Notes under the pieces: generated by a model | Databases searched by the model: none | What the model was told of the DNA's origin: nothing | Seen by the model: only the letters and a program-made list of their open reading frames with translations | Shown: positions 29,487 to 40,272 of the stretch, one piece after another | Layout: each line of letters starts with the position of its first letter | Numbering within the stretch: the stretch's first letter is position 1 | Made by a program: the position numbers and the translations under genes | Origin: Buchnera aphidicola str. Bp (Baizongia pistaciae) | Lineage (GTDB): Bacteria; Pseudomonadota; Gammaproteobacteria; Enterobacterales; Enterobacteriaceae | DNA: 64,000 bases | Direction: 5' to 3' | Assembly (NCBI RefSeq): GCF_000007725.1 | Contig: NC_004545.1 | Location: 124,001-188,000 of the forward strand

Positions 29487-32305
29487 TATAAAAATTGGCG
29501 TAATTCACCTGGTCCTATTGTATTTAAAATGCAACGTTTACAAATTTCATGATTTTTATTATTTTTTATTTTAGTAATAATATGCCAGCATCTAGGACAT
29601 TTAATTCCATTCATTTTTTTTATTATTGTTTTGAAATTTGTAATAGTTTCGCTTTGAAATGCATCTTTTGGGGCTTCATAAAAGTTTTTTATTTCTACTT
29701 TAGAAGTTATAAATAAAAATTTTAGTTCTTTATTAAGTAATTTAAGATTGCACTTAATTGTTTCATTTACATATAACGTCATGTGTGCTTCAAGAGATTT
29801 TCTTATTATTTTGTTTTGTCGTGCATGTTCTAATGCTTTATTGACTTCGGTTTTAATAATTAGTAACTGATTCCAATATTCGTGATTCATTGTATCTTTA
29901 TGATTTAAATCGAATAATTGATTAGACCATAGTTCTAAAAATACGAATTTGTTTTTATTTGTTCCAGGTATGTATTCCCATAATTCATCAGAAGTAAAAG
30001 GTAAAATAGGAGTAATCCATTTTACGAATGCTGTTAATATTAAGTACATAGCAGTTTGACAACTTCTTCTAGCTATACTATTTTTTTGTGTGGTATATTG
30101 TCGATCCTTAATTATTTCTAAGTAAAAAGTTCCCATATCTAACGAACAGAAATTCATTAAGTATTTTATTACGTCATGAAAATTATAATTTTTGTAACTT
30201 TTAATTATTTTTTTTTGAATATGTAATGCTTTTCCTATTGCCCATTTATCTAATATTATCATGTTTTTAGCATTGATTAAATCGTTTTCTGGATTAAATT
30301 CGTGCAAATTTGCTAAAAGAAATCTGGCAGTGTTTCTAATTCTTCTATAGTAATCTGATATGTGAATTAATGTTTCTTGAGAAATTGACATTTCTTTTGA
30401 ATAGTTTGTAGATGCAGTCCATAGCCGTAATATATCTGAACCTAATGTATTAATTACTTCTGAAGGATGAACAGTATTTCCAATAGATTTTGACATTTTT
30501 TTTTTGTTTTTATCTACTACGAATCCATGCGTGATTACTTTTTTATAGGGAGTTTGATTGCTTATAGCAGCAGATATAATTAGAGACGACATAAACCACC
30601 CTCTATGCTGATCAAGTCCTTCTATATATAAGTCTGATATATTATTATGTTGGTGTTGTATTTTGTTGTATATATTTGAAAGTTGAATAGAACCTGATTC
30701 AAACCAAACATCTATTACGTCCGTGACTTTTTTATATTGTTTAAATAGTTCACCTAAGAATGATTTTTCTGTGATATCAAACCATGCTTGAATTCCATTA
30801 GTTTCTATGTTTTGAATGATTTTTTGCGATAGTTTTATAGTATCGGGATGTAATTTTCCAGTTTTTCTATGAATAAAAATAGGAATTGGAACTCCCCATG
30901 TTCGTTGTCTTGAAATACACCAATCTGGTCGATTGATAATCATTTCAATCATTCTATTTTTACTCCAATGAGGGATCCATTTTACTTCTTGAATATATTT
31001 TATGCAACGATTTCTCAAATTATTGTGATTTATGTTAATAAACCATTGCTGGGTAGCTCGAGAAATAATCGGAGTTTTATGTCTCCAACAATAAGGGTAA
31101 CTATGAACAAGTTTTTCGCTGTGTAGTAATGCATTATTATTGTTTAATAATTTTATGACTATTTTAATAGATTTAAAAATATTGATATTGTTTAATTTAG
31201 GATGGATATTATTTAAAAAGTGTCCTTTTTTATCAATTGTTGGTGTGAAATTAATATTGTTTTTTTTACAAGCATAATAATCGTCTTGTCCAAATTCTGG
31301 TGCTGTATGTACTATTCCGGTTCCTAACTCTTGGGTAACGTGGTCAGCTAAAATTACTGGAATTGTAGTATTTAAAAATGGATGTATAACTTTTAAATTT
31401 GATATGTTCTTTCCTAGAAATATATGTATTTTTTTCCATTTTTGAATTCCCATTTTATTCATAGTATCAGGTACTGATTTTTCGGATATAATAAATAAAT
31501 TATTATTAGTCTGTATTAATTGATATTTAAAGTTAGGATTTAAAGCGATAGCTTGACTGGCAGGTAAAGTCCAAGGAGTAGTAGTCCATACGACTAAGTG
31601 TATATCTTGATTATGATCATTTTTAAAAATTTGGTTCCAAAAATTAATGTTATGTGCTAATTTAAATTTTATTATAATAGAATTAGATAATTTGTTGTGG
31701 TATTCAACTTCTGCTTCAGCTAATGCTGATTTACAGTTTATACACCAATGTACAGGTTTAAAATCTTGATATACGTATCCGTATTTGAACATTTTCATTA
31801 GTGTACGTGCTATGTTTGCTTCGTTTTTAAAATTCATAGTTAAGTATGAATTTTCCCAATCTCCGAATACTCCTAATCGGATAAATTCTAGTTTTTGATT
31901 ATTAACTTGGGATTGTGCATAATTTCTGCATTTAATTCTAAATTCTTTTTTGGTGATAAGTATATTTTCTTTTTTAATAGTTTTTTCTACTTTATGTTCA
32001 ATAGGTAACCCGTGACAATCCCATGACGGTGTATAGTAGGTATCGAATCCTGATAAGGTTTTAAATTTAATAACAATGTCTTTTAGTATTTTGTTGATGG
32101 CATGTCCTATATGAATATTCCCGTTTGCGTAAGGTGGTCCATCATTCAAAAAAAATTTCTTTTTTCCTATATTTTGTTTTTTAATTAATGAATATATATT
32201 GTTATCATTCCATTTTTTAAGGATAAATGGTTCTTTTTTCGATAAATTTCCTTTCATAGAAAAATTAGTTTTAGGTAAGTTTAATGTTGTTTTGTAATCT
32301 TTCAC
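29486..32305 (-). CDS. ileS: Isoleucyl-tRNA synthetase
   Basis: Class I synthetase for tRNA-Ile. It has 939 residues (E. coli 938). HIGH signature in GNIHIGHAINK (about 70) and KKMSKSIGN (about 600) are intact. The CP1 editing domain keeps VVWTTTPWTLPAS and GTGIVHTAPEFGQDDY with the key Asp; E. coli N250 is Ser here, a mild change. The C-terminal zinc site (CPRCW and CKRC) is complete. So proofreading looks preserved, unlike in ThrRS and PheRS. First gene of ileS-lspA, divergent from rpsT. Confidence 0.97.
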   Translation of the reverse strand: MKDYKTTLNLPKTNFSMKGNLSKKEPFILKKWNDNNIYSLIKKQNIGKKKFFLNDGPPYANGNIHIGHAINKILKDIVIKFKTLSGFDTYYTPSWDCHGLPIEHKVEKTIKKENILITKKEFRIKCRNYAQSQVNNQKLEFIRLGVFGDWENSYLTMNFKNEANIARTLMKMFKYGYVYQDFKPVHWCINCKSALAEAEVEYHNKLSNSIIIKFKLAHNINFWNQIFKNDHNQDIHLVVWTTTPWTLPASQAIALNPNFKYQLIQTNNNLFIISEKSVPDTMNKMGIQKWKKIHIFLGKNISNLKVIHPFLNTTIPVILADHVTQELGTGIVHTAPEFGQDDYYACKKNNINFTPTIDKKGHFLNNIHPKLNNINIFKSIKIVIKLLNNNNALLHSEKLVHSYPYCWRHKTPIISRATQQWFININHNNLRNRCIKYIQEVKWIPHWSKNRMIEMIINRPDWCISRQRTWGVPIPIFIHRKTGKLHPDTIKLSQKIIQNIETNGIQAWFDITEKSFLGELFKQYKKVTDVIDVWFESGSIQLSNIYNKIQHQHNNISDLYIEGLDQHRGWFMSSLIISAAISNQTPYKKVITHGFVVDKNKKKMSKSIGNTVHPSEVINTLGSDILRLWTASTNYSKEMSISQETLIHISDYYRRIRNTARFLLANLHEFNPENDLINAKNMIILDKWAIGKALHIQKKIIKSYKNYNFHDVIKYLMNFCSLDMGTFYLEIIKDRQYTTQKNSIARRSCQTAMYLILTAFVKWITPILPFTSDELWEYIPGTNKNKFVFLELWSNQLFDLNHKDTMNHEYWNQLLIIKTEVNKALEHARQNKIIRKSLEAHMTLYVNETIKCNLKLLNKELKFLFITSKVEIKNFYEAPKDAFQSETITNFKTIIKKMNGIKCPRCWHIITKIKNNKNHEICKRCILNTIGPGELRQFL

Positions 32306-32974
32306 TATTGTTCCTTAAATTTTATGTTTTTAATTATTGTTATTTAAATGAAATTTACAATTTTAAATATCTTGATAATTTTTTGAATTTTCAGTTATGA
32401 ATTTGGATTTCAGTTTTGATAATAGTATTGTGCTATGTGTTTATGTATAAATTTATATCGATATTTAATTGATAATTTTAAATTTTTTATTAGAATTTTT
32501 TAAATTAATAGAATTTATTTAGTTGAGTTAATTACGACAATTTCTACTAAAATAAGTATAATGTTTTTATATATGTTGTTTTAATAGATATTACATTATT
32601 TTTATATTATATTATAAGTTAGATATGAAGTTGTTATAATAAATATTATTATATTATAGAGTATAAAGTGTAAGTGAGAATTAATTTATTTTGTTATGTT
32701 TTTTATGTTTAGATATAAAATTGGTTTGATGTTTTAGATATTTAATATTTTTTTATAATTTTGATATATTTTTTATTTTTATATTTTGTAAAAGTAATGT
32801 TATTAATGTTAATTTTCTTAGTATATCAATATTGTTGAATATTTTAACATTTTTTTTATGATGGTAAAAATGTAATCACGTATAATTGATGTTTTAGCAA
32901 GTTTGTTCTAGTATAATTATTATATAAATATTTTTTTTTTAATAATTGATATTTTTATTGAATAGGAGTAAATT
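32306..32974. other. Intergenic region at the ribF position, no gene recognised
   Basis: About 670 bases between divergent ileS and rpsT. In E. coli ribF occupies this position, on the ileS strand. I translated much of the reverse strand: one stretch near 32440 (NLY..., then LSKLKSKFITENSKNYQDI) is faintly like the RibF C-terminus, but too weak to call a pseudogene in this composition. No intact frame is present. A TATAAT at about 32916 could serve rpsT. Confidence 0.4.
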
Positions 32975-33235
32975 TTGGCTAATATTAAATCTTCTAAAAA
33001 AGATTCGATAAAATCAAGAAAAAAGAAAAAATTAAACGCAAGTAAAAAATCCATGATTAAAACTCTTATTAAAAAAGTTAAAATCGCAATACTATCGGGC
33101 GATAAATTAAAATCAGAGTTAGCGTTTAGTAAAATTCAGCCAATTTTAGATAGATATTCAGCAAAAGGTTTAATTCACAAAAATAAAGCAGCACGACATA
33201 AATCGAATTTAAAATGCAAAATTAATGCATTATAG
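32975..33235 (+). CDS. rpsT: 30S ribosomal protein S20 (UUG start)
   Basis: 16S rRNA-binding protein of the small subunit. It has 86 residues (E. coli 87). The start is TTG at 32975, giving ANIKSSKKD, against E. coli MANIKSAKKR, whose gene also starts with UUG; TAGGAG lies six to eight bases upstream. [24 protein letters not shown] in the C-terminal half is almost identical to E. coli. In E. coli the UUG takes part in autoregulation by S20, so the same may hold here. Confidence 0.96.
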   Translation: MANIKSSKKDSIKSRKKKKLNASKKSMIKTLIKKVKIAILSGDKLKSELAFSKIQPILDRYSAKGLIHKNKAARHKSNLKCKINAL

Positions 33236-33274
33236 AATAGTTGTTTTTAATAATATTATGTATTTTAATCTAAT

Positions 33275-33306
33275 TTGCTTCCATATAACTTTTTTTATGG
33301 AAGCAA
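33275..33306. terminator. Bidirectional terminator between rpsT and dnaJ
   Basis: An 11-base perfect stem, TTGCTTCCATA / TATGGAAGCAA, with a 10-base loop, between the convergent ends of rpsT (33235) and dnaJ (33317). The following T run is short (TTTG) on the plus strand. Position and stability support termination of both transcripts. Confidence 0.75.
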
Positions 33307-33316
33307 TTTGTAGAAT

Positions 33317-34468
33317 TCATCTTGTGAGATCGTCGAAAAATCTTTTGACACCTTCAAAAAATCTTTTAGATTTTGGACTATTTTTTTCACCTTTAAATCC
33401 GTTAAAACTTTCTCCTAATTTATATAAAAGATCTTTTTGGAGATCGTTTAAATTTACAGGAGTTTCTACTATAATTCGGCATAGCAAGTCTCCTTGTCTA
33501 TTATTATTTCTAATAGATTTTACACCTCTTCCTCGAATTCGAAGTAGTTTTCCTGATTGAGTTTCGCATGGTATTTTTAATTTTACTTTTCCATCTAATG
33601 TTGGTACTTCAATTTCACCGCCAAGTGCGGCCATAGAAAAACTTATTGGAACTTCGCAATATAAGTTGTTTTCTTCGCGTTCAAAAATAGGATGTTTTTT
33701 GACATTTATTTGAACATATAAATTACCAGCCATTGCTCCATTTTCACCAGCTTCACCTTCATTGTTTAAGCGTATTTTATCATTTGTATCCACTCCTGGA
33801 GGAACTTTGACTGATAATGTTTTTGATATTTCTATGCGTCCGTTTCCATGACAACGTCGACATGGATCTCTAATAAAGTTACCCTCTCCGTGACATTGTG
33901 GACAAGTTTGTTGCACGGTGAAAAATCCCTTTCGCATTTGTATTTGTCCGTTCCCTCGACATGTCGGGCAAAATTGAGGTTTAGTTCCTGTTTTTGTTCC
34001 ATATCCGTAACATGTAGGACATTTTTGCAAAGTTGGAATTTTAATTTCTTTTATAGTCCCGCGTACAGCTTCTTCTAAGGTTAAAGTCATGTCATAGCGT
34101 AAATCTGAGCCTTGTCGCTCTGATTTTTGTTTTCGAGTTCCTCCAAAAATATCACCAAACACATCTCCAAAAATGTCGCTAAAATCAGAATTGCTACTAA
34201 AACTATGAGTAAAAGTATTATTATTTCCTGTTGAGTTTCCTTGTTCAAATGCAGAATGACCATATTGGTCATATGCAGTACGTTTTTTTGGATCTATTAA
34301 AATTTCGTAAGCTTCTTTTATTGTTTTAAACTTTTCTTCAGAATTTTTGTTACCTGGATTTCTATCAGGATGATACTTCATAGCAAGTTTTTTGTATGCT
34401 CTTTTTATTTCTCGCTCGTCAGATGATTGAGTAACTCCTAAAGTTTTATAGTAATCTTGTTTTGACAT
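33317..34468 (-). CDS. dnaJ: Chaperone DnaJ (Hsp40)
   Basis: Co-chaperone that delivers substrates to DnaK and stimulates its ATPase. It has 383 residues (E. coli 376). The J domain with HPD in [10 protein letters not shown] is followed by a Gly/Phe-rich linker, four CxxCxGxG zinc repeats at about 140-205 and the substrate-binding C-terminal domain. The start at 34468 ([11 protein letters not shown]) has a GGA ribosome binding site and fits E. coli AKQDYYEILGV; an ATG seven codons upstream is unlikely. It lies downstream of dnaK on the same strand. Confidence 0.97.
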   Translation of the reverse strand: MSKQDYYKTLGVTQSSDEREIKRAYKKLAMKYHPDRNPGNKNSEEKFKTIKEAYEILIDPKKRTAYDQYGHSAFEQGNSTGNNNTFTHSFSSNSDFSDIFGDVFGDIFGGTRKQKSERQGSDLRYDMTLTLEEAVRGTIKEIKIPTLQKCPTCYGYGTKTGTKPQFCPTCRGNGQIQMRKGFFTVQQTCPQCHGEGNFIRDPCRRCHGNGRIEISKTLSVKVPPGVDTNDKIRLNNEGEAGENGAMAGNLYVQINVKKHPIFEREENNLYCEVPISFSMAALGGEIEVPTLDGKVKLKIPCETQSGKLLRIRGRGVKSIRNNNRQGDLLCRIIVETPVNLNDLQKDLLYKLGESFNGFKGEKNSPKSKRFFEGVKRFFDDLTR

Positions 34469-34496
34469 TATTTTTTCCTGACCGTGCATGTTATAT

Positions 34497-34527
34497 CACG
34501 AGCATAATATTAAGATTTATGCTCGTG
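34497..34527 (-). other. Stable hairpin between dnaK and dnaJ
   Basis: An 11-base perfect stem, CACGAGCATAA / TTATGCTCGTG, with a 9-base loop, flanked by further complementary bases. In the direction of dnaKJ transcription no T run follows, so it is more likely an mRNA-stabilising, processing or partial attenuation structure that lowers dnaJ relative to dnaK than a full terminator (inference). Confidence 0.6.
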
Positions 34528-34589
34528 TGATATTTTTGTACATATCTAGTTGCATTTTGTTGTAATATTTATATTATGTTTATGTTCTA

Positions 34590-36506
34590 TTATTTTTTTT
34601 GATCTTTTACTTCTTCAAATTCTGCATCCACTACATTTTCTTCAGGTTTAGACGATGATGGACTGTTTGAATTAGAAGATTCGGATGTTTGTTTTGGTTT
34701 ATTTTTTTCTATAAGTTTTGTTGATATTTTTAACACTTCTTGAATTTTTTCTTCAATTTTAGTTTTATTTTCTCCTTTTAAGGCAGTATCTAATTTATTT
34801 AATGCTTCATTTATTTCTTTTTGATCGTTAACGTTTATTGTTTTTTCTAAGTCTTTTAATTGCTTTTTAGTACTATGAGAAATTTGATCTCCTTGATTTC
34901 TAACTTTTACTAATTCTTCAAATTTTTGATCAGATTCAGAGTTTTGTTCAGCATCTAAAATCATTTTTTTAATTTCAGTTTCATTTAATCCAGAAGATGC
35001 TTTGATAGTAATTTTTTGTTCTTTTCCGGTGTTTTTATCTTTCGCAGAAACATGAAGAATTCCATCAGAATCAATATCAAATGTTACTTCAATTTGTGCC
35101 ATTCCTCTTGGTGCTGGTTGAATTCCATCTAAATTAAATTGTCCTAAAGATTTATTATCGATAGATCTTTTTCTTTCTCCCTGCAATACATGTATAGTTA
35201 CTGCTGTTTGATTATCTTCTGCAGTAGAAAATATTTGACTGTGTTTAGTTGGTATAGTTGTATTTTTACTTATTAATGTTGTCATAACACCACCCATTGT
35301 TTCAATTCCTAGTGACAATGGTGTTACATCTAATAATAAAACGTCTTTTACTTCTCCGGATAATACTCCTCCTTGAACTGCTGCTCCTACTGCTACTGCT
35401 TCGTCTGGGTTAACATCTTTTCTAGGTTCTTTTTTAAAAAATTCAGCTACTTTTTTTTGAACCATTGGCATTCTGGTTTGCCCACCTACTAATATAACAT
35501 CATCAATATCAGATATAGATAATTTTGCATCTTTTAAAGCAATTTTTAATGGTTCTATAGAGCGTGTTATTAAATCTTCTACTAATGACTCTAATTTGGA
35601 TCGAGTAACTTTAATATTTAAGTGTTTAGGCCCGGTTGAATCAGCTGTTATATAGGGTAGATTTACATCTGTTTGTTGTGTAGAAGATAATTCTATTTTT
35701 GCTTTTTCTGCTGATTCTTTTAGTCTTTGCATGGCTAATGAATCATTTCGTAAATCAGTACCTTGATCTTTTTTAAAATCTTCTACTAGGTAATTTATTA
35801 ATCTATTATCAAAATCTTCTCCACCTAAGTGTGTATCTCCATTTGTAGCTAAAACTTCAAAAGTTTTTTCCTTATCCACATCATCTATTTCAATAATAGA
35901 GATATCGAAGGTTCCCCCTCCTAAATCGTATACTGCTATAGTTTTGTTACCTTTTCCTTTATCTAAACCGTATGCTAAAGCTGCAGCTGTGGGCTCATTA
36001 ATAATTCTTTTTACTTTTAAACCAGCGATTCTTCCTGCATCTTTGGTTGCTTGTCTTTGAGCATCGTTAAAATATGCAGGTACAGTTATTACAGCTTCTT
36101 GTATTGATTCTCCTAAGTAATCTTCTGCGGTTTTTTTCATTTTTTTTAATATTTCTGCAGAAATTTGAGGTGGTGCTAATTTTTTATTTTTAATATTAAT
36201 CCATGCATCTCCATTTTCTGATTGAATAATTTTATATGGCATAATTTTTATATCACGTTGTACTTCATTATCCGTAAATTTTCTTCCAATCAATCGTTTA
36301 ATAGCAAAAAGCGTATTTTTTGGATTTGTTATAGATTGTCTTTTTGCAGGTTTTCCTATTAGAATTTCATTATCATTAGTATATGCAATAATTGACGGAG
36401 TTGTCCGATCACCTTCAGAATTCTCTAATACACGTGCTTTGTTACCATCCATTATAGCTATGCAAGAATTTGTTGTTCCTAAATCAATTCCGATAATTTT
36501 ACTCAT
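34590..36506 (-). CDS. dnaK: Chaperone DnaK (Hsp70)
   Basis: ATP-dependent chaperone. From the ATG at 36506, preceded by GGAG at ideal spacing, it has 638 residues, exactly as in E. coli; an ATG four codons upstream would put the ribosome binding site inside the gene. ATPase motifs [23 protein letters not shown] and LVGGQTRMP are present, followed by the linker [15 protein letters not shown], the substrate-binding domain and a C-terminal lid ending in an acidic tail EEVKDQKK. First gene of dnaK-dnaJ, with a sigma-32-like promoter upstream. Confidence 0.98.
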   Translation of the reverse strand: MSKIIGIDLGTTNSCIAIMDGNKARVLENSEGDRTTPSIIAYTNDNEILIGKPAKRQSITNPKNTLFAIKRLIGRKFTDNEVQRDIKIMPYKIIQSENGDAWINIKNKKLAPPQISAEILKKMKKTAEDYLGESIQEAVITVPAYFNDAQRQATKDAGRIAGLKVKRIINEPTAAALAYGLDKGKGNKTIAVYDLGGGTFDISIIEIDDVDKEKTFEVLATNGDTHLGGEDFDNRLINYLVEDFKKDQGTDLRNDSLAMQRLKESAEKAKIELSSTQQTDVNLPYITADSTGPKHLNIKVTRSKLESLVEDLITRSIEPLKIALKDAKLSISDIDDVILVGGQTRMPMVQKKVAEFFKKEPRKDVNPDEAVAVGAAVQGGVLSGEVKDVLLLDVTPLSLGIETMGGVMTTLISKNTTIPTKHSQIFSTAEDNQTAVTIHVLQGERKRSIDNKSLGQFNLDGIQPAPRGMAQIEVTFDIDSDGILHVSAKDKNTGKEQKITIKASSGLNETEIKKMILDAEQNSESDQKFEELVKVRNQGDQISHSTKKQLKDLEKTINVNDQKEINEALNKLDTALKGENKTKIEEKIQEVLKISTKLIEKNKPKQTSESSNSNSPSSSKPEENVVDAEFEEVKDQKK

Positions 36507-36597
36507 TAAAGTCTCCATTATTTCTTTTTTATATGTATATTGTAGATAATTATTTTGTGTTTATGACAATTAAAATATAATTTTTTCTGAACAATAA

Positions 36598-36627
36598 ATA
36601 GATGGGGTCTTTTTTTTAATCATCAAG
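36598..36627 (-). promoter_or_regulatory. Sigma-32-type heat-shock promoter of dnaK
   Basis: On the reverse strand CTTGATG (36621-36627) and CCCCATCTAT (36598-36607) are separated by 13 bases, close to the sigma-32 consensus CTTGAAA-N11-16-CCCCATNT. The C run is conspicuous in this AT-rich sequence. It lies about 90 bases before the dnaK start, a usual distance. Confidence 0.8.
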
Positions 36628-36779
36628 GTTAAAATAAAAATAAACTTGTTCTTGTTTTTATAAGTAAACATAAACATGTTAGCATATTCACATAAATTTA
36701 TTTTGTTTTCATTAGGAAATTATGATTAATTAGTTTAATATATTTATATTAGAATTAATAAAATGATGTTGTGTCTATT

Positions 36780-37178
36780 ATGTTGAAAAGTAGTGTTATT
36801 GCAGCTCAGTATTGGGCTTTTTTTACATTTTTTTTTATCGCTGTTAGTATTTGCGTTTTTATGTTGTCTATAAGTTGGATATTGGGAGGAAGGTCTTCGT
36901 CTAGGTATAAAAATACTCCATTTGAATCTGGAATAGTACCTACTAATACTACCAATATGTATTGTTCTGTAAAATTTTATTTAGTAGCAATATATTTTGT
37001 TTTATTTGATGTGGAAGCGTTGTATTTGTATGCATGGTCGGTAAGTATTGTAGAGTGTGGATGGATAGGATTTATTGAGGCATTAATTTTTATTTTATTT
37101 TTATTGTCTGGATTAATATATTTAATATCTTCTAAGTTGTTAGTTTGGAAATCTAAAAATAATATTCATGTTACTTAA
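36780..37178 (+). CDS. nuoA: NADH-quinone oxidoreductase subunit A
   Basis: Small membrane subunit of complex I at the joint between membrane and peripheral arms. It has 132 residues from the ATG at 36780 (a GTG at 36771 would add three). Three membrane helices are seen. The conserved loop KNTPFESGI after helix 1 and [22 protein letters not shown] in helix 2 match E. coli. First gene of the nuoA-N operon, divergent from dnaK; it overlaps nothing if nuoB starts at 37204. Confidence 0.95.
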   Translation: MLKSSVIAAQYWAFFTFFFIAVSICVFMLSISWILGGRSSSRYKNTPFESGIVPTNTTNMYCSVKFYLVAIYFVLFDVEALYLYAWSVSIVECGWIGFIEALIFILFLLSGLIYLISSKLLVWKSKNNIHVT

Positions 37179-37203
37179 ATTCATAGCTAAATGGACATTC
37201 TAT

Positions 37204-37872
37204 ATGAAATATACTTTAACACGTGTTAACATTTCTGATGATGATCAAAATTATCCTCGCGAAAAAAAAATTCAGGTATCAGATCCTACTAAAAAATATA
37301 TTCAAAAAAATGTTTTTATGGGAACCCTGAGTAAAGTTTTACATAATTTAGTGAATTGGGGTAGAAAAAATTCGCTTTGGCCGTATAATTTTGGTCTTTC
37401 GTGTTGTTATGTAGAAATGGTTACTTCATTTACTTCTGTTCATGATATTTCAAGATTTGGTTCTGAAGTGTTACGTGCGTCTCCTAGACAGGCTGATTTT
37501 ATGGTTATTGCTGGGACTCCATTTATAAAAATGGTACCTATAATTCAGCGTTTATATGATCAGATGTTAGAACCTAAATGGGTAATTTCTATGGGATCAT
37601 GTGCTAATTCTGGAGGAATGTATGATATATATTCAGTTGTTCAAGGTGTAGACAAATTTTTACCAGTAGATGTTTATATTCCTGGTTGTCCTCCTAGACC
37701 AGAAGCATATATACATGGATTAATGTTATTACAAAAATCTATATCTAAAGAGAGACGCCCACTTTCTTGGATTATTGGTGAACAAGGAATTTATAAAGCT
37801 AATTTTAATTCAGAAAAAAAAAATTTACGAAAGATGCGTAATTTAGTTAAATATAGTCAGGACAAAAATTAA
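37204..37872 (+). CDS. nuoB: NADH-quinone oxidoreductase subunit B
   Basis: Carries cluster N2, the last Fe-S cluster before quinone. The start at 37204 (MKYTLTRVN) matches E. coli MDYTLTRID and gives 222 residues (E. coli 220); an upstream ATG at 37168 would add twelve unrelated residues. Cluster ligands are kept in [21 protein letters not shown] and [11 protein letters not shown]. Follows nuoA closely in the operon. Confidence 0.96.
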   Translation: MKYTLTRVNISDDDQNYPREKKIQVSDPTKKYIQKNVFMGTLSKVLHNLVNWGRKNSLWPYNFGLSCCYVEMVTSFTSVHDISRFGSEVLRASPRQADFMVIAGTPFIKMVPIIQRLYDQMLEPKWVISMGSCANSGGMYDIYSVVQGVDKFLPVDVYIPGCPPRPEAYIHGLMLLQKSISKERRPLSWIIGEQGIYKANFNSEKKNLRKMRNLVKYSQDKN

Positions 37873-37976
37873 TTTTTTTTGTAAAGGATAATAGTTGTTT
37901 TAAAATGTTTTGTACAAACTAGTAGTTTAATTGATATTTAAAAATATATTTTTAAGAATGAGATTATAAGTTATTT

Positions 37977-39770
37977 ATGAAAAAAGAAATTAAAAGAGAT
38001 GATGTTAATGTTATTGAAAAAGATTTTGGAAATAATAATTCTATTATTCTAAAATTGTTTAAAAAGTTTGGTGAAGATAGTTTTTTTATACAAACTACTG
38101 TAACAGATATAATAGTTTTATGGATTGATGGTTCACTGTTATTAGCATTAGCTAAGTTCTTATTAACGATAAATAATCCATATAATATGTTATTTGATTT
38201 ATATGGTATTGATGAGCGTATGCGTTTATATAAGCATAACTTACCTTTATCTCATTTTTCAGTAGTTTACCATTTTATTTCGATTAATCGAAATAGTGAT
38301 ATTATTTTAAAAATTGCATTATTAGAAGAAAAATTATCATTACCTACATTAACAAAACTTTATCCCAATGCTAATTGGTATGAACGAGAAATTTGGGATA
38401 TGTTTGGAATTTCTTTTGAAAATCATCCAAATTTGATAAGAATTCTGATGCCAAAAACATGGGTAGGTCATCCGTTAAGAAAAGATCATCCTGCTAGAGC
38501 AACTGAATTTGATCCTTACGTATTAAATAAATATAAAGAAGATATAGAAATGGAGGCACTAAAGTTTAAACCCGAAGAATGGGGAATGAAAAAAAACAAA
38601 CAAAGTAAATATATGTTTTTAAATTTAGGCCCTAATCATCCTTCTGCTCATGGCGCATTTCGAATTATTCTTCAGTTGGATGGAGAAGAAATAGTCGATT
38701 GTGTTCCTGATATTGGATATCATCATCGTGGTGCAGAGAAAATGGGTGAGCGTCAAACTTGGCACAATTATATCCCATATACAGATCGCGTAGAATATTT
38801 AGGTGGATGTATTAATGAGATGCCTTATGTATTAGCAGTGGAAAGATTAGCTGGCATTGAAGTATCTCAGAGAATAGAAGTTATTCGCATAATGTTATCA
38901 GAATTGTTTCGCATTAATAGTCATTTGTTGTTTATTTCTACATTTATTCAGGATGTTGGAGCTATGACTCCTGTATTTTTAGCATTTACTGATCGTCAGA
39001 AAATTTATGATTTAATTGAATTAATTACTGGATCGCGTATGCATCCAGCGTGGTTTAGAATAGGTGGTCTTGCTCATGATTTACCGAAGGGATGGAATGC
39101 TTTGTTAAAAGAATTTTTATTGTGGATGCCAAAAAGATTATTAAAATATATCAATGTAGCATTGAAAAATAGTATCTTAATTAGTCGTTCAAAAGGTATT
39201 GCTGAGTATAATAAACATGATGCGTTACTATGGGGTGTAACAGGTGCAGGATTACGTGCTACAGGTATAAATTTTGATGTTAGAAAAAAAAGACCATATT
39301 CTGGATATCAAAATTTTGATTTTGAAGTTCCAATAGGAGCTGGAATTAGTGATTGTTATTCTAGAGTTATGCTAAAACTTGAAGAAATTTGGCAAAGTCT
39401 CGCTATTTTAAAACAATGTTTAGAAAATATGCCAGAAGGTCCATTTAAAATGGATCATCCGAATACTACTCCTCCACATAAGGTGCGCACATTGCAGCAC
39501 ATTGAAACTATGATTTCGCATTTTTTAAAAGTTTCTTGGGGACCAGTACTTTCTTCTAATGAAAGTTTTAAAATGGTAGAAGCAACAAAAGGAATCAATA
39601 GTTATTATTTAATTAGCGATGGTAATACAATGAGTTATAGAACTAGAATAAGGACACCTAGTTTTCCGCATTTACAACAAATACCATCAGTTATTCGTGG
39701 TAATTTAATTTCAGACTTAATTGCTTATTTAGGAAGTATTGATTTTGTTATGTCTGATGTTGACCGTTGA
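37977..39770 (+). CDS. nuoC: NADH-quinone oxidoreductase subunit C/D fusion
   Basis: Fused NuoC and NuoD (NuoCD), the arrangement of E. coli. It has 597 residues (E. coli about 600): NuoC part at about 1-190 ([12 protein letters not shown]), NuoD part at about 205-597 forming the quinone site with NuoB ([68 protein letters not shown]). The C-terminal sequence expected of NuoD is complete. Confidence 0.96.
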   Translation: MKKEIKRDDVNVIEKDFGNNNSIILKLFKKFGEDSFFIQTTVTDIIVLWIDGSLLLALAKFLLTINNPYNMLFDLYGIDERMRLYKHNLPLSHFSVVYHFISINRNSDIILKIALLEEKLSLPTLTKLYPNANWYEREIWDMFGISFENHPNLIRILMPKTWVGHPLRKDHPARATEFDPYVLNKYKEDIEMEALKFKPEEWGMKKNKQSKYMFLNLGPNHPSAHGAFRIILQLDGEEIVDCVPDIGYHHRGAEKMGERQTWHNYIPYTDRVEYLGGCINEMPYVLAVERLAGIEVSQRIEVIRIMLSELFRINSHLLFISTFIQDVGAMTPVFLAFTDRQKIYDLIELITGSRMHPAWFRIGGLAHDLPKGWNALLKEFLLWMPKRLLKYINVALKNSILISRSKGIAEYNKHDALLWGVTGAGLRATGINFDVRKKRPYSGYQNFDFEVPIGAGISDCYSRVMLKLEEIWQSLAILKQCLENMPEGPFKMDHPNTTPPHKVRTLQHIETMISHFLKVSWGPVLSSNESFKMVEATKGINSYYLISDGNTMSYRTRIRTPSFPHLQQIPSVIRGNLISDLIAYLGSIDFVMSDVDR

Positions 39771-39780
39771 AGTATACGAA

Positions 39781-40272
39781 ATGTCTAAAAAAATTGATAT
39801 TAAATTTAAATTAACTATACAAGAAAAAATAGAAATATTTAATATAATAAAAAATTATAGAACTGTTCGTTCTAGTTTGATAGAAATACTTAAATTCGTT
39901 CAAAAAAGTTATGGTTGGATTTCAAATGAATTGATTACTGAACTTGCATGTATATTAAAAATTTCAAAGTGTGATATAGAGGAAATAGCGACGTTTTACA
40001 GTCAAATATTTAGGCAACCTATAGGTCGAAATATAATAAAATATTGTGATAGTGTTGTATGTTATGTTAATGGCTGCGAAAAAATCAGATGTTCGTTAGA
40101 AAAAAATTTAAATGTGAATGTTGGAGAAACTACTAAAGATTTCAAATTTACATTATTACCTATATGTTGTTTGGGAAATTGTGACAAATCTCCAACGATT
40201 ATGATTAATGATGATCTTTATTCTAATGTAACTGAGTATTCAGTTATTGTATTATTGGAATCATATCAATGA
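39781..40272 (+). CDS. nuoE: NADH-quinone oxidoreductase subunit E
   Basis: Peripheral subunit with the 2Fe-2S cluster N1a. From the ATG at 39781 it has 163 residues (E. coli 166). The ligand pairs are in YCDSVVC and [22 protein letters not shown] of E. coli is [14 protein letters not shown] here. A frame upstream to 39739 lies within the end of nuoC and is not used. Stop overlaps the nuoF start by four bases. Confidence 0.95.
   Translation: MSKKIDIKFKLTIQEKIEIFNIIKNYRTVRSSLIEILKFVQKSYGWISNELITELACILKISKCDIEEIATFYSQIFRQPIGRNIIKYCDSVVCYVNGCEKIRCSLEKNLNVNVGETTKDFKFTLLPICCLGNCDKSPTIMINDDLYSNVTEYSVIVLLESYQ

Noticed and set aside
32401-32480. Faint similarity of a reverse-strand translation to the RibF C-terminus.
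   Set aside because: Only a few scattered matches in a lysine/serine-rich string; below what can be trusted by eye.
33225-33560. A 111-codon plus-strand frame overlapping the end of dnaJ.
   Set aside because: Mostly antisense to dnaJ, and it crosses the terminator hairpin at 33275-33306.
36705-36779. TATAAT- and TTGTTT-like strings before nuoA and many other genes as sigma-70 promoters.
   Set aside because: Such strings are too frequent in DNA of this composition to be assigned without transcript data.
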